DNA of 64,000 bases from Apteryx mantelli (GCF_036417845.1 NC_089981.1:78533268-78597267), one strand, 5' to 3'. Counted from the first letter of the stretch, positions 24,174 to 39,100 are shown. Numbers and translations: made by a program. The notes: generated by a model not told the origin, from the sequence alone.

Positions 24174-25672
24174 GCCAAAGCCAGCCCTTGGCATCCTTAC
24201 TGTACAGGACAGTAGCTAAGCTAGTGAAAGCCCCCCAGGGGCAGGGATGGAGACAGTCCCTTGGAGCAATGCTATGCATAGCGTACACTGCCATATTTTC
24301 CTACGGAAAGTATTTTGTTCTGACTTGGTGCTCAGCATCTCTACCGAAAGCATCATCCTCTGCGCACAACTGTGAGAAGGCGAGATCCAGCTGCGGGAAC
24401 GATATCCGGTGCCTCACAGCCAAGGATTGCTCCTCACACCGGCCGCAGTCTCCCTCCAAGGTCTTGGGAACGTGCTGCCACTATCTCCATCTGGAAATTA
24501 GCTCCGGTACCCTACCATCTGACTACCTCACTGGGGTGTTGCGAAGGCTGTTTTGCCAGCTCGCCCATTAGCCTAGACCTAGGTGGCACCTCCTACATAG
24601 CTTGGTCTCTCTTAAGAAGAGGGTTCTTTCCTGGGAGGGAAAAAAATTGAAGCCAAAATACAGATGAAGCCCCAGCTTGCAGGACTGGAGAGGAGCTGTA
24701 GCTCAGACAGCCTTGGACTCCTGTAGTCCTGCTGCACACCAATAGCTCCAAAGATTTGGGTTTGGCTGCGGCCCTGGCTTCGCGACCACCACGCACAGGG
24801 GTATTGCCCAGGGGCCTCGGAGGGGTTAACTGGTACCAGATTCCATTAAAATGTTTTGAGCTCTCTATATGCATTACCATTTCCTCAGTTGCTCTTTCCC
24901 CTGTTGCTGTGAGATGGATCAGATTTGAAAACATGAATGTGTGTCTGTTTTGAAACTATGTATTTTTTTTACTGCCCAGTCTTTTAGGAAGCAAATTACT
25001 TGCCAAAACAAGACTGTGTTTAGCTGTAGACTTTTCCCTTTGTTTTTCTTTATTTCAGCTTCTGTATCAGTCTGTAGAAAGCCAGTCCAGAAGGAAGACG
25101 CATAACGACTGTGCAAACCATGAAATTGTATATGTATATGCAAACCATACCAGTTTTAATGTGCCTTGTATATACCACACTAAAGTTGCTATTTCTAACC
25201 TTTGGCTGTATATCCATAGATAGGTGTATATCGTTGGTGTATTTTTGCATCCAATTTTATTTTCTCTCAGTAAGAGATCTTCATTTGCAATGTTTATATT
25301 TAAACAGTATTCAAATCTGCTAGAAATGTGACTCATTTATTACGTCTCTGGCTGTTGTTTATTGCCACATGTAATCCTATGCACCCCCTCAAAGAGCCAG
25401 TTCTTCCACAACTTCCAGTCAACCTGTGTCAACCTGATGAATGTCACCCTCTTGCACCCAGGGCGCGGAGGGTATTGCTGGTAAAGCAATGGCACACTCT
25501 GTCTTTGTACTGCATATTGGGCCCATAGCCCGGCTTTCCATGCTCTTTGGAGCAAGGACTGTCATATTCACAATGTTTATGGTATCTGGTACAATGAGAC
25601 CCAAAGTACCAGCCTCTAGGCACTACCACAGAATCAGTGCAGAATAATAAAAAGATACATACTTGAGATGCA
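24174..25672 (+). other. TNFAIP2: TNFAIP2 3' UTR
   Basis: Inferred from the TAG to a cleavage point about 20 nt below the polyadenylation signal. The distal half is AU-rich, with ATTTA pentamers at 25,298 and 25,335, a feature typical of cytokine-induced mRNAs. A weaker ATTAAA at 24,845 could give a shorter form. Confidence 0.6.
25646..25651 (+). terminator. TNFAIP2: Polyadenylation signal AATAAA
   Basis: AATAAA followed after about 40 nt by a T/GT-rich stretch (25,690-25,740), the expected downstream element. It is the first canonical hexamer after the stop codon. Confidence 0.6.
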
Positions 25673-28600
25673 TCTCATCCTTACTGCTCTGGTGCGTCCC
25701 TTGCTCCGTCTCTGGTTTCTGCTCCTGTTGGTACAAGTTTTTAGGAAATACGGCTCATGATAATTTGGCCCCAGCTGGCACTACTGGCCCAAACTTTGCT
25801 CTCTTAGCAGTTGCTACTAAACTTTTACCTGTCATTTTGCTGCCGTGCCCAGTAAAGCAGTTGCTGAAAGGTACTGACACTCAGGGGCTCCTCACTAGCA
25901 GCAGCCAGTGGCACAGGCTGAGAAAAGGAGTCCTTTGCAACAAGTTGTAGGACATAATTGTATGTTGTGTGAAATGGTACTTTGGTTTCAGTCTGCTGCC
26001 TGGTAATGGAGAGCACAAATCACACACATTACTCTCACACACGCACAAAAACACATATATACACATAATTTAAACACTTTCCACAACTACAATTTAAAGC
26101 CAAATGCCAGAATGACTTCAATCAGCAGTACTGAGCACTCATGAGAACTGTCACCTATTGTGCAACATTTTCCTTCCCAATTAGTAAAAGGTCATGTTAT
26201 TGCTATAAATAATTAATTTTGAATTAGAGGTCTGTTAAGGGGCTAGAGAAATATATCACACAAGTGACTATGCTGGCCTTTAAAAAAAAAAGGATTCCAA
26301 CTAAGTAAACGCTTGAAGGAAAATAGTAAATCTATTTCTATATCATCATAATTAGCATGGGTAGGAGAAAATACACATTTCATAAGCCATATGCAACTGT
26401 GCTGTGCAATTCTTTTCTTCCTGCCATGAAAACTTTAGCTTTCAGCTTTAATGAGGCCAGGAAGCTAATTTATTTATCTTCCTGTATGATTCAACATTTG
26501 CAATGCCTTTTATTTATATGTGGCGTATTCCACATAGCCAGGTACCTTCAGGAAGATGTATAGCTTGTGATGTTTGTGTTAGACTAATACTAATAAATTG
26601 CACTCCTATAAGCTCACTAAATGAAATATTCTGTGACCAGTGTGTCTGGATTTTCTTCATCACACAACTACTGATGTTGATCTCTGCCCCTACTTAGCAG
26701 CATAATAGATAGCAAAGATGAATGAAATAAAATTAGTCTTATAAAACAACTAAGAAAGTTGGTTCCTGGACACGATTGCTGCCACATTCTGACAGGTGCC
26801 ACACAGGCAAGCATGGGATGCCGGATGGTGCAGCCCATAGAAGAGGGATTTGCTCTGGAGTGCACCCAAGAGTTAACTAGCCCTGGGTGCACCATAGCTG
26901 GAGCCACCACACTGTGGGGTTGCTGTAGCCTGGGGGCACACCAAAGACCCCATGACTGATAAGACCAGACAAAGGAGAACTGACACTGCTGATTCACACC
27001 ATAAACATCTCGATGCTGTGGAATGCCCCTCAGAATCACCTATCAGTGGGAGCATTGTTACCCAGGGAGCAGGGCTGTGGGCTGAGCACAAGGTCACCTG
27101 CTGATGTGGACACTGGTATTGACTAGAACCATGCAGCTTTGGTATAGCTGTGGGCTGGCGTTGTTCTGCTGGGTATGAAAGAAATTCACATAGGTTGGTG
27201 TGGACTTGAATCCACCGTCAGCTGGCCTGTGAACCCAAGGACTCACCCATAAGCGTGGATGCCCCTGATGTCAACAGCATGGTGAGGAGAATCCAGGGAA
27301 AATTATACTGGAGGTGTGGCCCATAAAGGACAAGAGCAGTCACTGTACCATGCACCCATTATTTAACTGATATGTATATATTTTTTTGGTTCTGTTATAT
27401 TTCTAGCTTTGCTATACTGTTAGCTTTGTTATAATCTCTTATCTCTAATACTCACACTTGACAAATAATGATCTCTTGAGTTCAGTGCAACTAACCCTGG
27501 AATCCCAAAGAATTCCGAGAGCCCCTCTATTGGCGCATCACACATTCCCAGCTCCCCAACTCCATTAGCAGCAGCACCATGCAGGACATCCTTTCCTGCA
27601 ATAGAGCTCTCGCACACACACTCCTTGCTCACTGCCCATCCATCCCACAAGATACTTCCCATCATTTGGCAGTAGACTTTAAGTTTTCATACAAAAGGCC
27701 GAGGGGTACAAACCACAGGACATCAAAGGGCAGACCAAGGTCATAACTCGCCTCCTCTGCTTCTGAAGGAGCAATCTGTTGGATGAAAAGTCCCAGACGA
27801 TGCTTAGGGAATTGTTCCCCTGCCACAGGGGAAGCCAAGACAACCAAAGAGCTCCTGACCATCTGGCACGGGGGAGAAATCTTCTTTAACCCCAGGAGTG
27901 ATCAGTGTCACCCTAAGGGAGCAACAAGAAACATTCACCAGGTACTGGCGAGATCATTCCTGATCCCCATGGGGGCACCAGGAACCCTTGGCCAACCATT
28001 AAGATGGGGGGCAGAGAGGAGCATTGCCGAGCGCTGCCATCCCAGACCGAAAAGAGACTTTGCAGGTAGCTCTTCAGCATCCAGGGAAGTTGAGTAAGAA
28101 ATATTCACTCCCTGCATAATGAGAGAATGTGAAAAGCAGAAAAATTCTGCTAGAACCTGTCAAGAAATGTTTGGGTTTTCAGACCTAGAAATAAAGAGTT
28201 AAGAAACCAGAACACCTGAATTCCACCCCCTTGAAACTGGATCTTCTTACCAAGATTCCCTGAGACTTGATAGCATTAGACTAAAGGCCATAGGATTTAC
28301 TGACATGCTGACTTAAAGAGAGACATGCTAGACCAAAGTGCCTGATGCTTTGGAAATTGTGCCTTTCTGCATATCAACACTGTAAGTGTTAGACAAGGTC
28401 CGTGCAGAGTCCTTTAAATGGCCCACATCTCTGGGCGGACAGTCTGTAGTTCATTTAAATCTGGCTTTCATCAGTTTAACTCTGTTTCACAGCAAAATCT
28501 GGGTGTGACAGCTATCAAAATCCTGCTCACATAAGGCTTTGTCACACTAGATCGAAGCCTATGAGAGTAATCGTTCCCTTCCTACATGACTTAAAAGAGG

Positions 28601-31600
28601 ATGCAGCCACATCACTTGCACTGATATCTTTAAAATATGAAATAGCTCTCCTGTAGCCAGCTGCATTAGAAACAACAGAGAGCGCAGCTAAATGTCAGGG
28701 GCATTTTATGAATTATTTGGCACTGTGGCAAGGAAAGATCTTTCCCTTAAGCAAAGGTGCAATTCCACAAGGCTGGAGAGAGTTCTGGATACCACTTCCT
28801 GCATCACCTGGAAAACAAGGGCAAATGCAATAGAGCAGATGCACACATCAAGCTGTTTAGGTGTACATTGTTGGAGGCTGATTGATTGCATTTTTTAAGT
28901 CAATAAGCTACTGTAAAATGAACCTTCCAACCTGCTAGATACCATTTCCCCTTACTACCAGTACTCTTTGGAAATCAGGTTAAAAAAAAATCCTATTGAA
29001 CTGACCAGCTTGGAAGCCTTCTCTGCACACCTATCTTTCATCTGTTCTCTGGGTCCTGTTTCCTTGGAGGTTTACAGGTTCTTCTTTCACCTCTCCAAGA
29101 GTCTCAGATGTTCACCCCAGAGCCTCTCCAAACCTTACCCAGTAGTGCCCTTGGGTCATGCTCTTCTAACCTTTCCACCCTTCATCAGCAGATGGGACAT
29201 GGCAAGGCACTGTCATATAACAGTATCCAGAAAGGCCATCGGTTCTGGAGGAGGAATGCACTACTATTTATCTAAGTAGTTTTCATTCAAATAGGACAGA
29301 GCACTTGAACCATAATAACTCGCTGAATGAGCTAATGAAAGAGGAAAACATCTTTTAAGCAGAAAAGCTGAGTTCTCAAAAGTACTCATTAATGTTGGAA
29401 TGGGAAGAAATTAACTCTAAAAGGGAGGAGACTATAACAAACTCTCTGGCAGAACAATATTTGTCCTGGAGTCTTGCGAGCCTTTTCCCAAAGGCTGGAA
29501 GCCAACCCCTAAGTCCTATTGGCAAGAGCAGTGGAGCCTGAAAGCTAAGCCAAGCCTATGGTTTAGATAAAATAATAGGATAAAGTTAGCTGTGACATGT
29601 CCTAGTTAACAGAGGACTGTTTCTGCTCTTTGTCTGGTTTTGTTACAGTCCCAACTACCCTATCGCATGCCCACAAGAAGTGGCAACAGCCACCTGAACA
29701 GTGGGGCAGGGACTGTCATCTTCACTTTTCTACACAGCAGGTCTCTTGTCTTTGGGAAGGGTCCCAAGCCCAACTGCACATGTTGTGATACAGCCCTTTC
29801 ATAATCTGCCTTGGCTATGCTGATCCACAAAGGTTGGTTAAAGCTTCCCATTCTCTCTGTTTAACATGTTGGGTGTAATAGTGATATTTCCAGTGCCCCG
29901 AGAAAGGCACTCAATAAAGTCAAGCTGGGAGAGACAGGAAGGCAGCCTAGCGTGGGCCCACAGCTACTTCTTGCACCTCCTTCTGGCTCTCACATCTGAG
30001 CCCCAGCCTGGTGTGAGAGCCATGGCAAGGCTGCCCCATTCTGCATGGTCTGGCACCTAAACCTTGCCCGGCTGTGAGCCACGGTGGCAGGCTGGCAACA
30101 GCCCAAGGGAAGCAACCAGCCTGCTGGAGACAAGGATCTCAGTGCCCAGAGGATTTACTAAAATAGGAGAGTAAACCAAGGCAACTCTTGCACACTCTGG
30201 GAGGGCTAGACCAGCTTTGGAAGAACCTCAGCAATTTTCAAAGACCTCAATGGTAACACTGTTAAGCCTGGAGTTAGCAAAACACTGCCTGGCATGAGCA
30301 GTAATGCAGATAACCTCTGTGATATGTTAGTAAGAAAAACTTAGGACGTGTCCTAATGAAACAAAGCTGCAAAATAGAAAATGAGATGATGGGAGATCAG
30401 TCTCCAAGTACCTGCCATATCGCTAGCTGTGCTCAAAAGTCTTTTGTTGGTCTTTGTTTAGCTGCCCCATTCAGGATTGCCTTCTGATCCATTAAAATAT
30501 CGTAAAGACTAAAGTAACACTGTGGAATGCATGAACTGCATAAGTTCCCGTTTTTGTTTGATTTGATTTCTCTATGAAGACTCTCTCAAGGAGCTCAGAT
30601 TGCATTTACTTGGGGAACATTTTGTCAGATCAGCACATACAGCACAAAAACAATGGCAGCTTTTAAAGAAAAAACAGATTCATTTGCCATCCAGAATAAT
30701 TTCATAAGCCAACTTTTCTTGGATAGAAAGCACAATTAAAACAACAACAAAAAAAAAGTTTCCACCTTCCGTCCACCTACTTCTGTAACCTCAGTTCCTC
30801 TCTCTGTCCCCCATTGCAAAGGGCAATAGCCCGTCTCTCTGGAGCCTGGGGGTGTCCTGTGCTCCAGTTGCACAGCCCATGCCCAGGGGCTCCTTTACCA
30901 GCACAGTCTGTTGAATCGTTGCCCCAGCTCAGGCACTGATTTGGATCTTTCCCCATTTTCATGAAGTCTGTAGAAAAATATCTTTAGCAGCTGGGGAGAG
31001 ATCTCAAATTTGACTGAAATTGGCTTACAAGTTTAAAAGTTACTGAGGGAAGAAGGAACAAATGGATAGATACTATAGTCATATAAAGGCTTGCTTCCTT
31101 ACAACTCTCAGACTAACTGAAAATAATATTTTCTTTAAAGAATTTGTAGGGAAATAGTATTTATGTCCATGTGTGACATCTTTTTCCTTTCCAGTGTAAG
31201 TTTATACCATCTCAAATGTACAATTCAGTATCACAAGCTTCAGTTTGTTATTTAAAATGGCACTAATTGTTCATTTTCATACATTTCAATATAGCTTGAC
31301 TTGAAAAACAAGATTCTGCTTTCAACAGTATGTGAAAAATGCTTCAATGTTAATATGAAAATTAGCAATAAGAGAATCAGCACATAGCAGTTTTCTGCAA
31401 TCTGTCTATCTCTCTATATACAAAAAAAAATTCTTCATAGGGATATTTTCAAGATAGAAATGGCTGTAATAAAGTCTACGGTTTTGAAGTTTCAAACTTT
31501 CTCTTCAATGAAAACATGATGAACTGCAAGTCACACGAGTTCACAATGTTCTAAAAGTTTTGCAATATAATGAAAGAAATACAAATAACATGCAGAGGAT

Positions 31601-34600
31601 TTCTCTTTCTTCTCCAAGTTTGTGATCCTTAAAGAACCTCAGCGATTCAGTCATGCTATTCCCACCTAATGTACAAAAGAATTTAATAACCAGAAAACAT
31701 TACAATCTTTTCAAGATCAGGGTATAAAGTTAACAGTCCTACTTCTATTGCCAGCATTTGGGATTGACAAATTGAACTGACTCCTTAAATTCTGAAACTT
31801 TTCATGGACAAGGAAAAGTTGCTATGCCCTACATTTAGGGTATGCCCAAAAAGACGAGGGTGGGCATCAGCCCCCAAGAGGTTGATGCAGCTGGTCTCAG
31901 GAGCCAATAATGAGCCATATGCAATTGTTCTGCTTAGGTGTTCCTACTGCTTATTACCAGTGTCCAGATCAGTGCAACCTGTGAAAAACTGGTGAAAGAG
32001 GCATTTCACCCAAAAGAACATTAAGTAGTCACCAAAGGGATGGAAGGCAGTTTTAACTGTCCTGGAAGAAAAGAGCTTTTTGTCAGACAGTCACTGCAGG
32101 AGGTGAATCCTTGCTGACATATTTAAGGAAGGCAAACAACTGTTATTTTAATGAAGTAGCTGGTCTGTTTCCTGGCTAAGGAGGGAATAGAAAGAGTTTC
32201 AGGGAGGAAGACTATACTTGCCTAGATATCCTGAGAAGACTTCAGAGGGGAGGATGGTCATGCAAACCAAGATACTCCACCATGAGAGGGGAGGGTGCTC
32301 TGATACCAGTGCCAGGAAGGGGGACCCCAGGGCTGGTCTTTAATCAGAGCTCTGTAGGTATAGCTCTGTCTGGTGGTGAGTCTCTAACAGAAGCTCTCCA
32401 ATAGGCACGATGCGGAGCAAAGGTGTGTGCACAAATTGCATGCCATCTTGCATGTAAGAAGGCAGGGAGCCTTGCTGGTATAACGTTAGCATAGGCAGTG
32501 AAATGTACACTTCTTGCATTTCTTCATTTGTAGCTCTCACAAGCTTTTGCAATAGTGTTCTCAGATGGACAAGTTAATTATGAACAAATGATTGTGCTTA
32601 TGTTCTTGCATTAACCTGGCCTGGGGTAACTGCAGTGTAAGGTGACCACGTAGCAGTGGTTTGTCACTATGAACTATGGCATTCCTCATCCAGAGACATG
32701 GCAAATCTCCCAGCAGGGACCTGCAGCACCATAACCCACTGCCCCAGTTCCCCCAAATAGTCTCTGCCATGTCCACCACAGGAGAGTGGGCACCAGATCC
32801 GCAAGGGTGGCAGGGGACCCCTGGTGACCTCAGGGACTCTCTGTTACACAGCACAGGTCCAGAGATGTGCTTGGATAGGGGTAGGGATCATGGAAAGGAC
32901 ATCACAACTGTGACTGACAGCCAGGGAAATGCAGCCTTCAAGGTCAGACCATGGTCTGTTTAGTACGTCTGGTGCTATATTTGGCAGTGACGCCATGAGC
33001 TAGAAGCAAATATTCATTTTGCATTGATCTGTAGGCAGGGCAACAGTCGCTGAAGTTACCGTTTGCACTGTTGGCAATAAATGATAAACTGTCGGAGTTC
33101 ACACCAACTGACTGTTGTATGGTTTTTACATGGTCAAAAATTCTTAATGCAGTTTCATTTCTGTCTTGAAAATAATCAAGCTTAGAATGGATTATTTCCC
33201 TTCCTCCATATAGTACCAAACATGGCAAGAAATTTTTTAATATTTCCATGAGCTGAGGCAGAGATCACAGAAAAAACATACACCCTTTCCAGCCAGGATT
33301 TCTTTGTCGATCTGCAAAGTTTTGGTGCTGTCAGCCACAGCTGTACTCCACACAGAAGCCAATTTGAGGCCAAAATGATTTTAAGGGTGAAAAGTTTCAG
33401 GCAGCAGTGTGTGTCAAGTCAAAGTTTAGCTGAACAGCAGCACAAATCTGGAGAAGCAACTATCCTAGCCTCATGTCCTGCTCCTTGGCAGCAGGAACCA
33501 CTGCCCTGCAGATACACCCTGAGTAGTCTGTAGGGACCAGTCCCATAAACAACAGCACCTTGTCGTAAACGCAACCCTGCATTCATCCATGGCTTCCAGA
33601 AAACAGAGGTCCTTCTTGAGCTGCCTGGCTAGAGCTCTTTCCTAGCCCCTACTTTAGCTACCATCTGCCCAGATCAAGGCGTTTTCTATATGTCAGAGGA
33701 GCACCTTGCTTAGCATGTGTCTACCCTCTCCTATAACTCACTGACCTGCATCCAGCTGAACTCAAGAAATTAATGAAGGTCATCAAGCATCAGTTATTAT
33801 CTCCTACAGCCAGACTGAAATGTCTAAATATCACATACTAGTTAAAGGGATCAATTAACGGAACAGCAGAAAGGAGGGAGAGATTGCTGCAGAACAGAAG
33901 AACATTCATATACATTGCACAGTGCTGGAGCTAGATGGACGGAAGTGCCTCTGACTTATGCTAAAGCAGAAATACACTGAACTGTGTCCGTTTGGACCGC
34001 AAGGTCACCACTCCCAGCCAGGACTGATCTCTGCCCCACTCCAACAGCCACACTTGCTGCCAGGCACATGCAACACCGTACGATGGAGAGCCGGCTGAGC
34101 CACCACTCAGCCACATCCATCCTCACTTAGCCCTGAATAACATTGTTATATCATTTACCTCCAACAAAAATCCAACTAAGCCAGCAATGAAAAGAAACCT
34201 AGGGATGAGAAGTGTGTGCAGGGTGGGGAGCGGGCCATGGGGAGCTCAGGATTCATCTTGCCGAGGTCCGAGGCAATGCTGAAGGCCTCACTGTAATGAG
34301 AAGATGTGTCCAACAAGCTGTCTCCTAAAGCCATGTGTCAAGGAAACACAAAGCTGGTCTCAGAGGTATGTGGCAGCTCTGGAAAGCAGATTTCTCCTTC
34401 TCACTAATCATGTTGTGGGGGACGGGCACTTCAGAAACACTGTGTGAACTTTTGAGATCCCTCGTGCAGCTGGCTAGTGTGAAAGGGAGGAAACCTCTGC
34501 TGTCCTACCCCAGGCAGCAGCTATACCTTTGGCTCAGAATTGCTCCTGCCAAGAGCCAGCTTGAGAGGATCACCAGGGTCAACCAGAGCAAAGAAGTGTG

Positions 34601-36029
34601 CAGAAAACCCATGGTGGCGTAGCATCCACGAAACTTGCAGCTGGGCAAAATCTGCCCCCATCCTCCCTCAGGCCTCTGGCTCGGGACTGGTCAGGTTGTG
34701 GGTGCTGCATTACGCTGCCCCATTGACAGATCCTCGGTGGCTGAGAGACCCCGAGTGCGGAGCAAATACACGGTGCTCATGGTCAGCTCTGCCCAACAGG
34801 CAGCGCCCAGGCGAACGTGTGTGCAGCTCCCCCGCAGAGACCTGACCTCCGGTGACACAGCAGTGTTCAGCCTGCCGCCGTCATACACTGCGCAATTATT
34901 CCCAAAGGAGTGACTGGAATTTGCTGATAAATGAAAACAGCTTTTTCTCTCCAGGTCTTGAAGGCTGATTACAGTCTCCTTGCCATCAGCTGTAGGAAAA
35001 TTGCAAGTGCACAGAAGCCAGACAGATGGCAATTTCTTCAGCCCAGGAATGTATATACCCTATGAGTCCTGGTTCTCAAACTCCCTCTGCCCTCTGCTCT
35101 CTTACTTTTCTCTCCTAATATGCTATATGCTCTAATATGCTTTTTAGCCTGTAACTCTTTGGGGAAGGGACTATCATGTGTGAGGCTGGCTTGGTGCCTA
35201 GCAAAACTCACTTTTCAAATATTAATGGAGCTGTCAAGTGTCTCCTGCAGCGTTGCAGAGCAGTGCACACAGATTTCACCATGCCACAGTTCAACTGACA
35301 CAGCCACGGTGTGTTTCTACCAGGTCAGCACACATCAAGCAAAGAATTAGGACATTAGGCTTTATTTTTATTGGCTGTCCTCCAAATAGTTAAAGTTTGT
35401 TTGCTTTGCTTTATTTTTGTTTGCTTTAATTTCTCCCTCATTACAGGAAAGTATCACCAAGAGAATTTTGGCAATCTCAATTCTCATTAAGTTCAAGAGA
35501 AATTAAATGTAAACAGCCTGTCTAGTTCAGCCAAAAACCCATAAATTGTGTTAATATACTACAGTCCATATTGTTACACCTATACTTAACTTTAATCACA
35601 CAAGTGATTTTTAGTCTTTTTTCTGCATAGATTTAAGCATATAGATAAGCTTGGACACGACCAGGCTTGAAAACATTTAACATCATCCTATCTGCTTTAT
35701 GTCTCCAGTTCAAAGTACTTGCCTGCAGCCATTAAAATATGCTTTCATCTCATAATGTAAGTAATAGAATTGAGCTGTGCCAAAAAAAAAAACCCTTAAA
35801 GTGGATTGTACTTGTTCCAGGCCAGGTGCCTGGTAGTAACCCTGGAAAGAACCAAGTTATGCTCAGAATGATGCAAGCCACAAGGATGTTTCACTGGGGG
35901 AAGGAAGTATTTGACCTTGTTCCCCCATGGAGCAGCCACATATTTAGATGGCCCCCTGTGCCCAGGATCTGAGCACAGTGCTGAATATTTATTCTCTCTG
36001 TGTTGCAGGGAAGAAGCTGTCTTTTACAG
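25673..36029. other. Gene-poor interval
   Basis: Ten kilobases without a recognised exon, RNA gene or well-preserved repeat. CA-rich sequence lies near 26,020-26,070. Segments around 26,760-27,460 and 27,470-28,110 read like decayed mobile-element or LTR sequence, but I could not identify ends or family. Around 31.0-31.7 kb the DNA is AT-rich. Scattered frames of 60-100 codons, including a 101-codon one on the - strand at 32,944-33,249, have no recognised domain. Confidence 0.5.
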
Positions 36030-36175
36030 ACTAGTTGTATTTTACAGCCCACGAGACAAAATATGGAGAGCAGAGTGACTTGCCCCTGGACACACGTTGT
36101 GAGCCCACAGAACAGAGACTTGAACCCAGGGCCAAAGGCCCCCATGCATCCTTTAGCCACCAGACCAGCGTTGTC
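36030..36175 (+). repeat. MIR-type SINE remnant
   Basis: It follows the MIR core and tail order: TTTTACAGCCCA, GAGCAGAGTGACTTGCCC, ACTTGAACCCAGG, and CCTTTAGCCACCAGACCA at the end. It is on the + strand. A long open frame runs through it but is not a gene. Confidence 0.7.
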
Positions 36176-39100
36176 TGTCAGTCAGGCTAAGGCAGGCAAT
36201 ACGGCAATGGAGAATAGTTTCTTGCCATCTCACCCTTCTAAAATCTGTGGTGCTGAGACGCAAAAGGTGCCAGCACAAATATATCCTTTCTGGCTTAGGG
36301 AGTCCCTGTGTTGCCTACTGCTGGAGGCCAAGCATGGCAGAGGAATATCACTGTGTGCGCGCCCTGCTCCTTACACTTCCGCTGGACACCTTCAAGCAGC
36401 TATATTTTGTTATTCATTGTGGTTGTGTTTTTTCTTTAACTGTTGCAAAATTTATCTAAAAGAAATAGCAATGCACGTGAGGAATGGACATCCCATGCAA
36501 AATGGCACCGGTTTAATCACACCCTACGCAGACAGTTTCAGTGCTGCTGAACCATACTCATTCCAGGGCTTCTATCTGAGCATGCTGTTACTATATACCA
36601 CCACCATCCCTATGTTCTTCTCCTGTCTTCCAGCACCACATCTATCATCATCTATGACTAGATCGGTGATGGGGCCAGACCCCTACATTATACCCCTGAT
36701 GTGGTGGCCCTGAAGGCTGAGCCATTTAAACTCAAGGGCAGCTTCCTCTAAATGAATTTCTTGAACATGGACGTGTTCCCTTCACTCCGGGTGCTCTCAG
36801 CCAGGCACTGCCTGTCACTGCTGCCCACAGCATCCCCACGCAGGCTTGTGCTGTTTCTTACCAGCCACTGCTGGACATGGGTACCAGCTTAGACAAATAC
36901 TTGGTCTGCCCTGGTAGGGCTGCTCTTACATGCCTGGGCTGAGGTTGATGCTAACATCCTTGTTGCTTCTCACTGATGTCTGCGTACAAAATGGACAGTC
37001 AACCTGGATGAGGAGACAGTGCTCCAGCGTGATCAGCTGCACTCCACTTCCCTTGCAGGAGATCTTGGATATAATATTATCCCCCTGCACTTGCTGCCCT
37101 ACACCCTCTCACGGTGCGCCTGAGGGCTCCCAAAGTGCTGTTGTCTTCATTCTTAAAAACAGTCATATTTGAGTAAAAACAGAAATGATGGTCACATAAA
37201 TCAGAGAGGAAGTAAAAGTTTTATATCATCTTTTTATTGTAATGAGTCCACAGCTCTACAACAATAACTTACTTCCCCTGTGCTTTAAACTGTCACTGTC
37301 ACTGACCGCTCTGTGAATAATTCTGCAGTTTTCCAGTTTGTTCCTTTAACCCATTTCACTTTTTCACTTCTTCTTTGTTTGAAGGTCTCTGACCTTCACC
37401 AAAACTAATAAACTAGTATCACAAGATTCAACAGCAAGTTTTCCCTGAGCATGTCAGTGCCCTCCTGCTGCCTTCACATCAAGCCAGGATGTCTGCGACA
37501 CCCCACACACTGCCAGACACCCTGGCCCAAACTGGTTTCCCTGACAGCAAAGGGCCTCAAGCTCTCCATAGCCCCAGCCTCACCACTTGAAAAGACGTAG
37601 GTTTCCCAAAGGCCATGATTGCAATTTTGTCAGCACCCACATGCACCAGCAGATACCAAATGGGATTTGTCCTCAGGTGTCCCTTGGAGACTGAAACCCA
37701 AAGGAGTGGGAAAGCTGTGAAATTTTTTAAGTTCTCATTCTCTGAGTACCTGGGTACAAAGGTACCGAGCACGGCAGCTCACAGCCAGCACAACCCTGAG
37801 GTCTGCTCAGTCTGGGGAGGTCAATGCCCTGCCAGCCGATCCTTAGCATCCCTCTGGTCCCTCTCGCTGACCAAGCTGCTCATGGGCTGGAGGAACAGAG
37901 CAATGTGTGCAGAATGTCAGCTGTCGTGGGGATGGCTTTGAAACTGAGAATCCAGAGGCAAACCAGGGAAAACAACTGAGTTAACTGTGTGTTCAACCCT
38001 GCCAGAGAGGCATCCCCTGTGTTTCCAACCAGAGATCAGCAGTGACCAGACCCTTCCTCGCTCCCATGGGGACTGAAGGAACTTGCCAGAGGTGGAAAGG
38101 ACCTGATAGGGACAGATGTTGGGCGGGGTCCATGTGGCCTGTCTTCAGCCAGTCTTCCCTAGGTGAAGTAGGAAAGATGCCCAATAAAAGCTCTGTGGGC
38201 TTTTATCCAGTACGATCCCAGAGATGATGCCTTGCCAAATGTGTCCTTTCAAATATCACAAACTGAATTTGTAACACAGTCAAAATGGGGTTTATGGGCC
38301 ACATTGCCCAGGAACCACATTCCAGCTGTCTGCACTGGGAAAGGACTAGGGTGGGGAAGGCCATTAATTCTTGGAAAACTGTCTTATAAAGTTAACTCCA
38401 TCCAGCTAATTTACCTTGGGGCATAATTTTCTTCCTGGAGCACTCAACTCCATTCTTCTGAGAAGTCAGTTTGGCTGATGGCTGGATATCACAGCCTTGT
38501 CATTTTTAGTTCATTTGTAAATTATCTTATGCAGACTGGAACATGCAAGTTTTTAACTACTTTATGGAATGGAAGGGGCAGAGAAAAGTTACGCTCGTTG
38601 GTCAAGGAAAACTCATCAGCAAAGCAGGGTGGCCAACACTAGGAGGGCGTAACCAGAACTTCATCCCCAAGCTCCAGGGCAGTTGCCCAACTCCATACTT
38701 GCCTGGATCAAGGAATCCCAGGTGTCCCACCTGAAGAAAATCTACTGCTTTAAGACCATTTCAGTTATGGGGGCTCCCAGAGATCCAACATTTTAAACCA
38801 TTTTACTAGATGCAAAGCTTTCTGCATCTTGTTCCAGGGGGCGCCCTTGAACGCTTAGCTTTTGCACCTCCGAAACCAGCAGTGCTCAGACATCGGCCCT
38901 GCATGGAGCACACTGGGAGAGGATGACTGTCACAAGAACAGCATACCCAAACATGTGCGCTCCCTCCCACACACAACTGGGTCATTTCCCCATAGCAACT
39001 GGAACAACTGTTTTTACCTTAAAAATAAAAAACCCTGGAGAAGCATTTGAGATTTTTCTTTAGTTGACATTTATGTCATGAGTTCAGTGCTTTTTTGAAG

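Noticed and set aside
32944-33249. 101-codon open frame on the - strand
   Set aside because: The composition looks protein-like, but there is no known motif, no splice sites at sensible places and no neighbouring exons.
36000-36713. 237-codon open frame on the + strand
   Set aside because: Its first part is a translated MIR element and the rest has no recognisable protein features.
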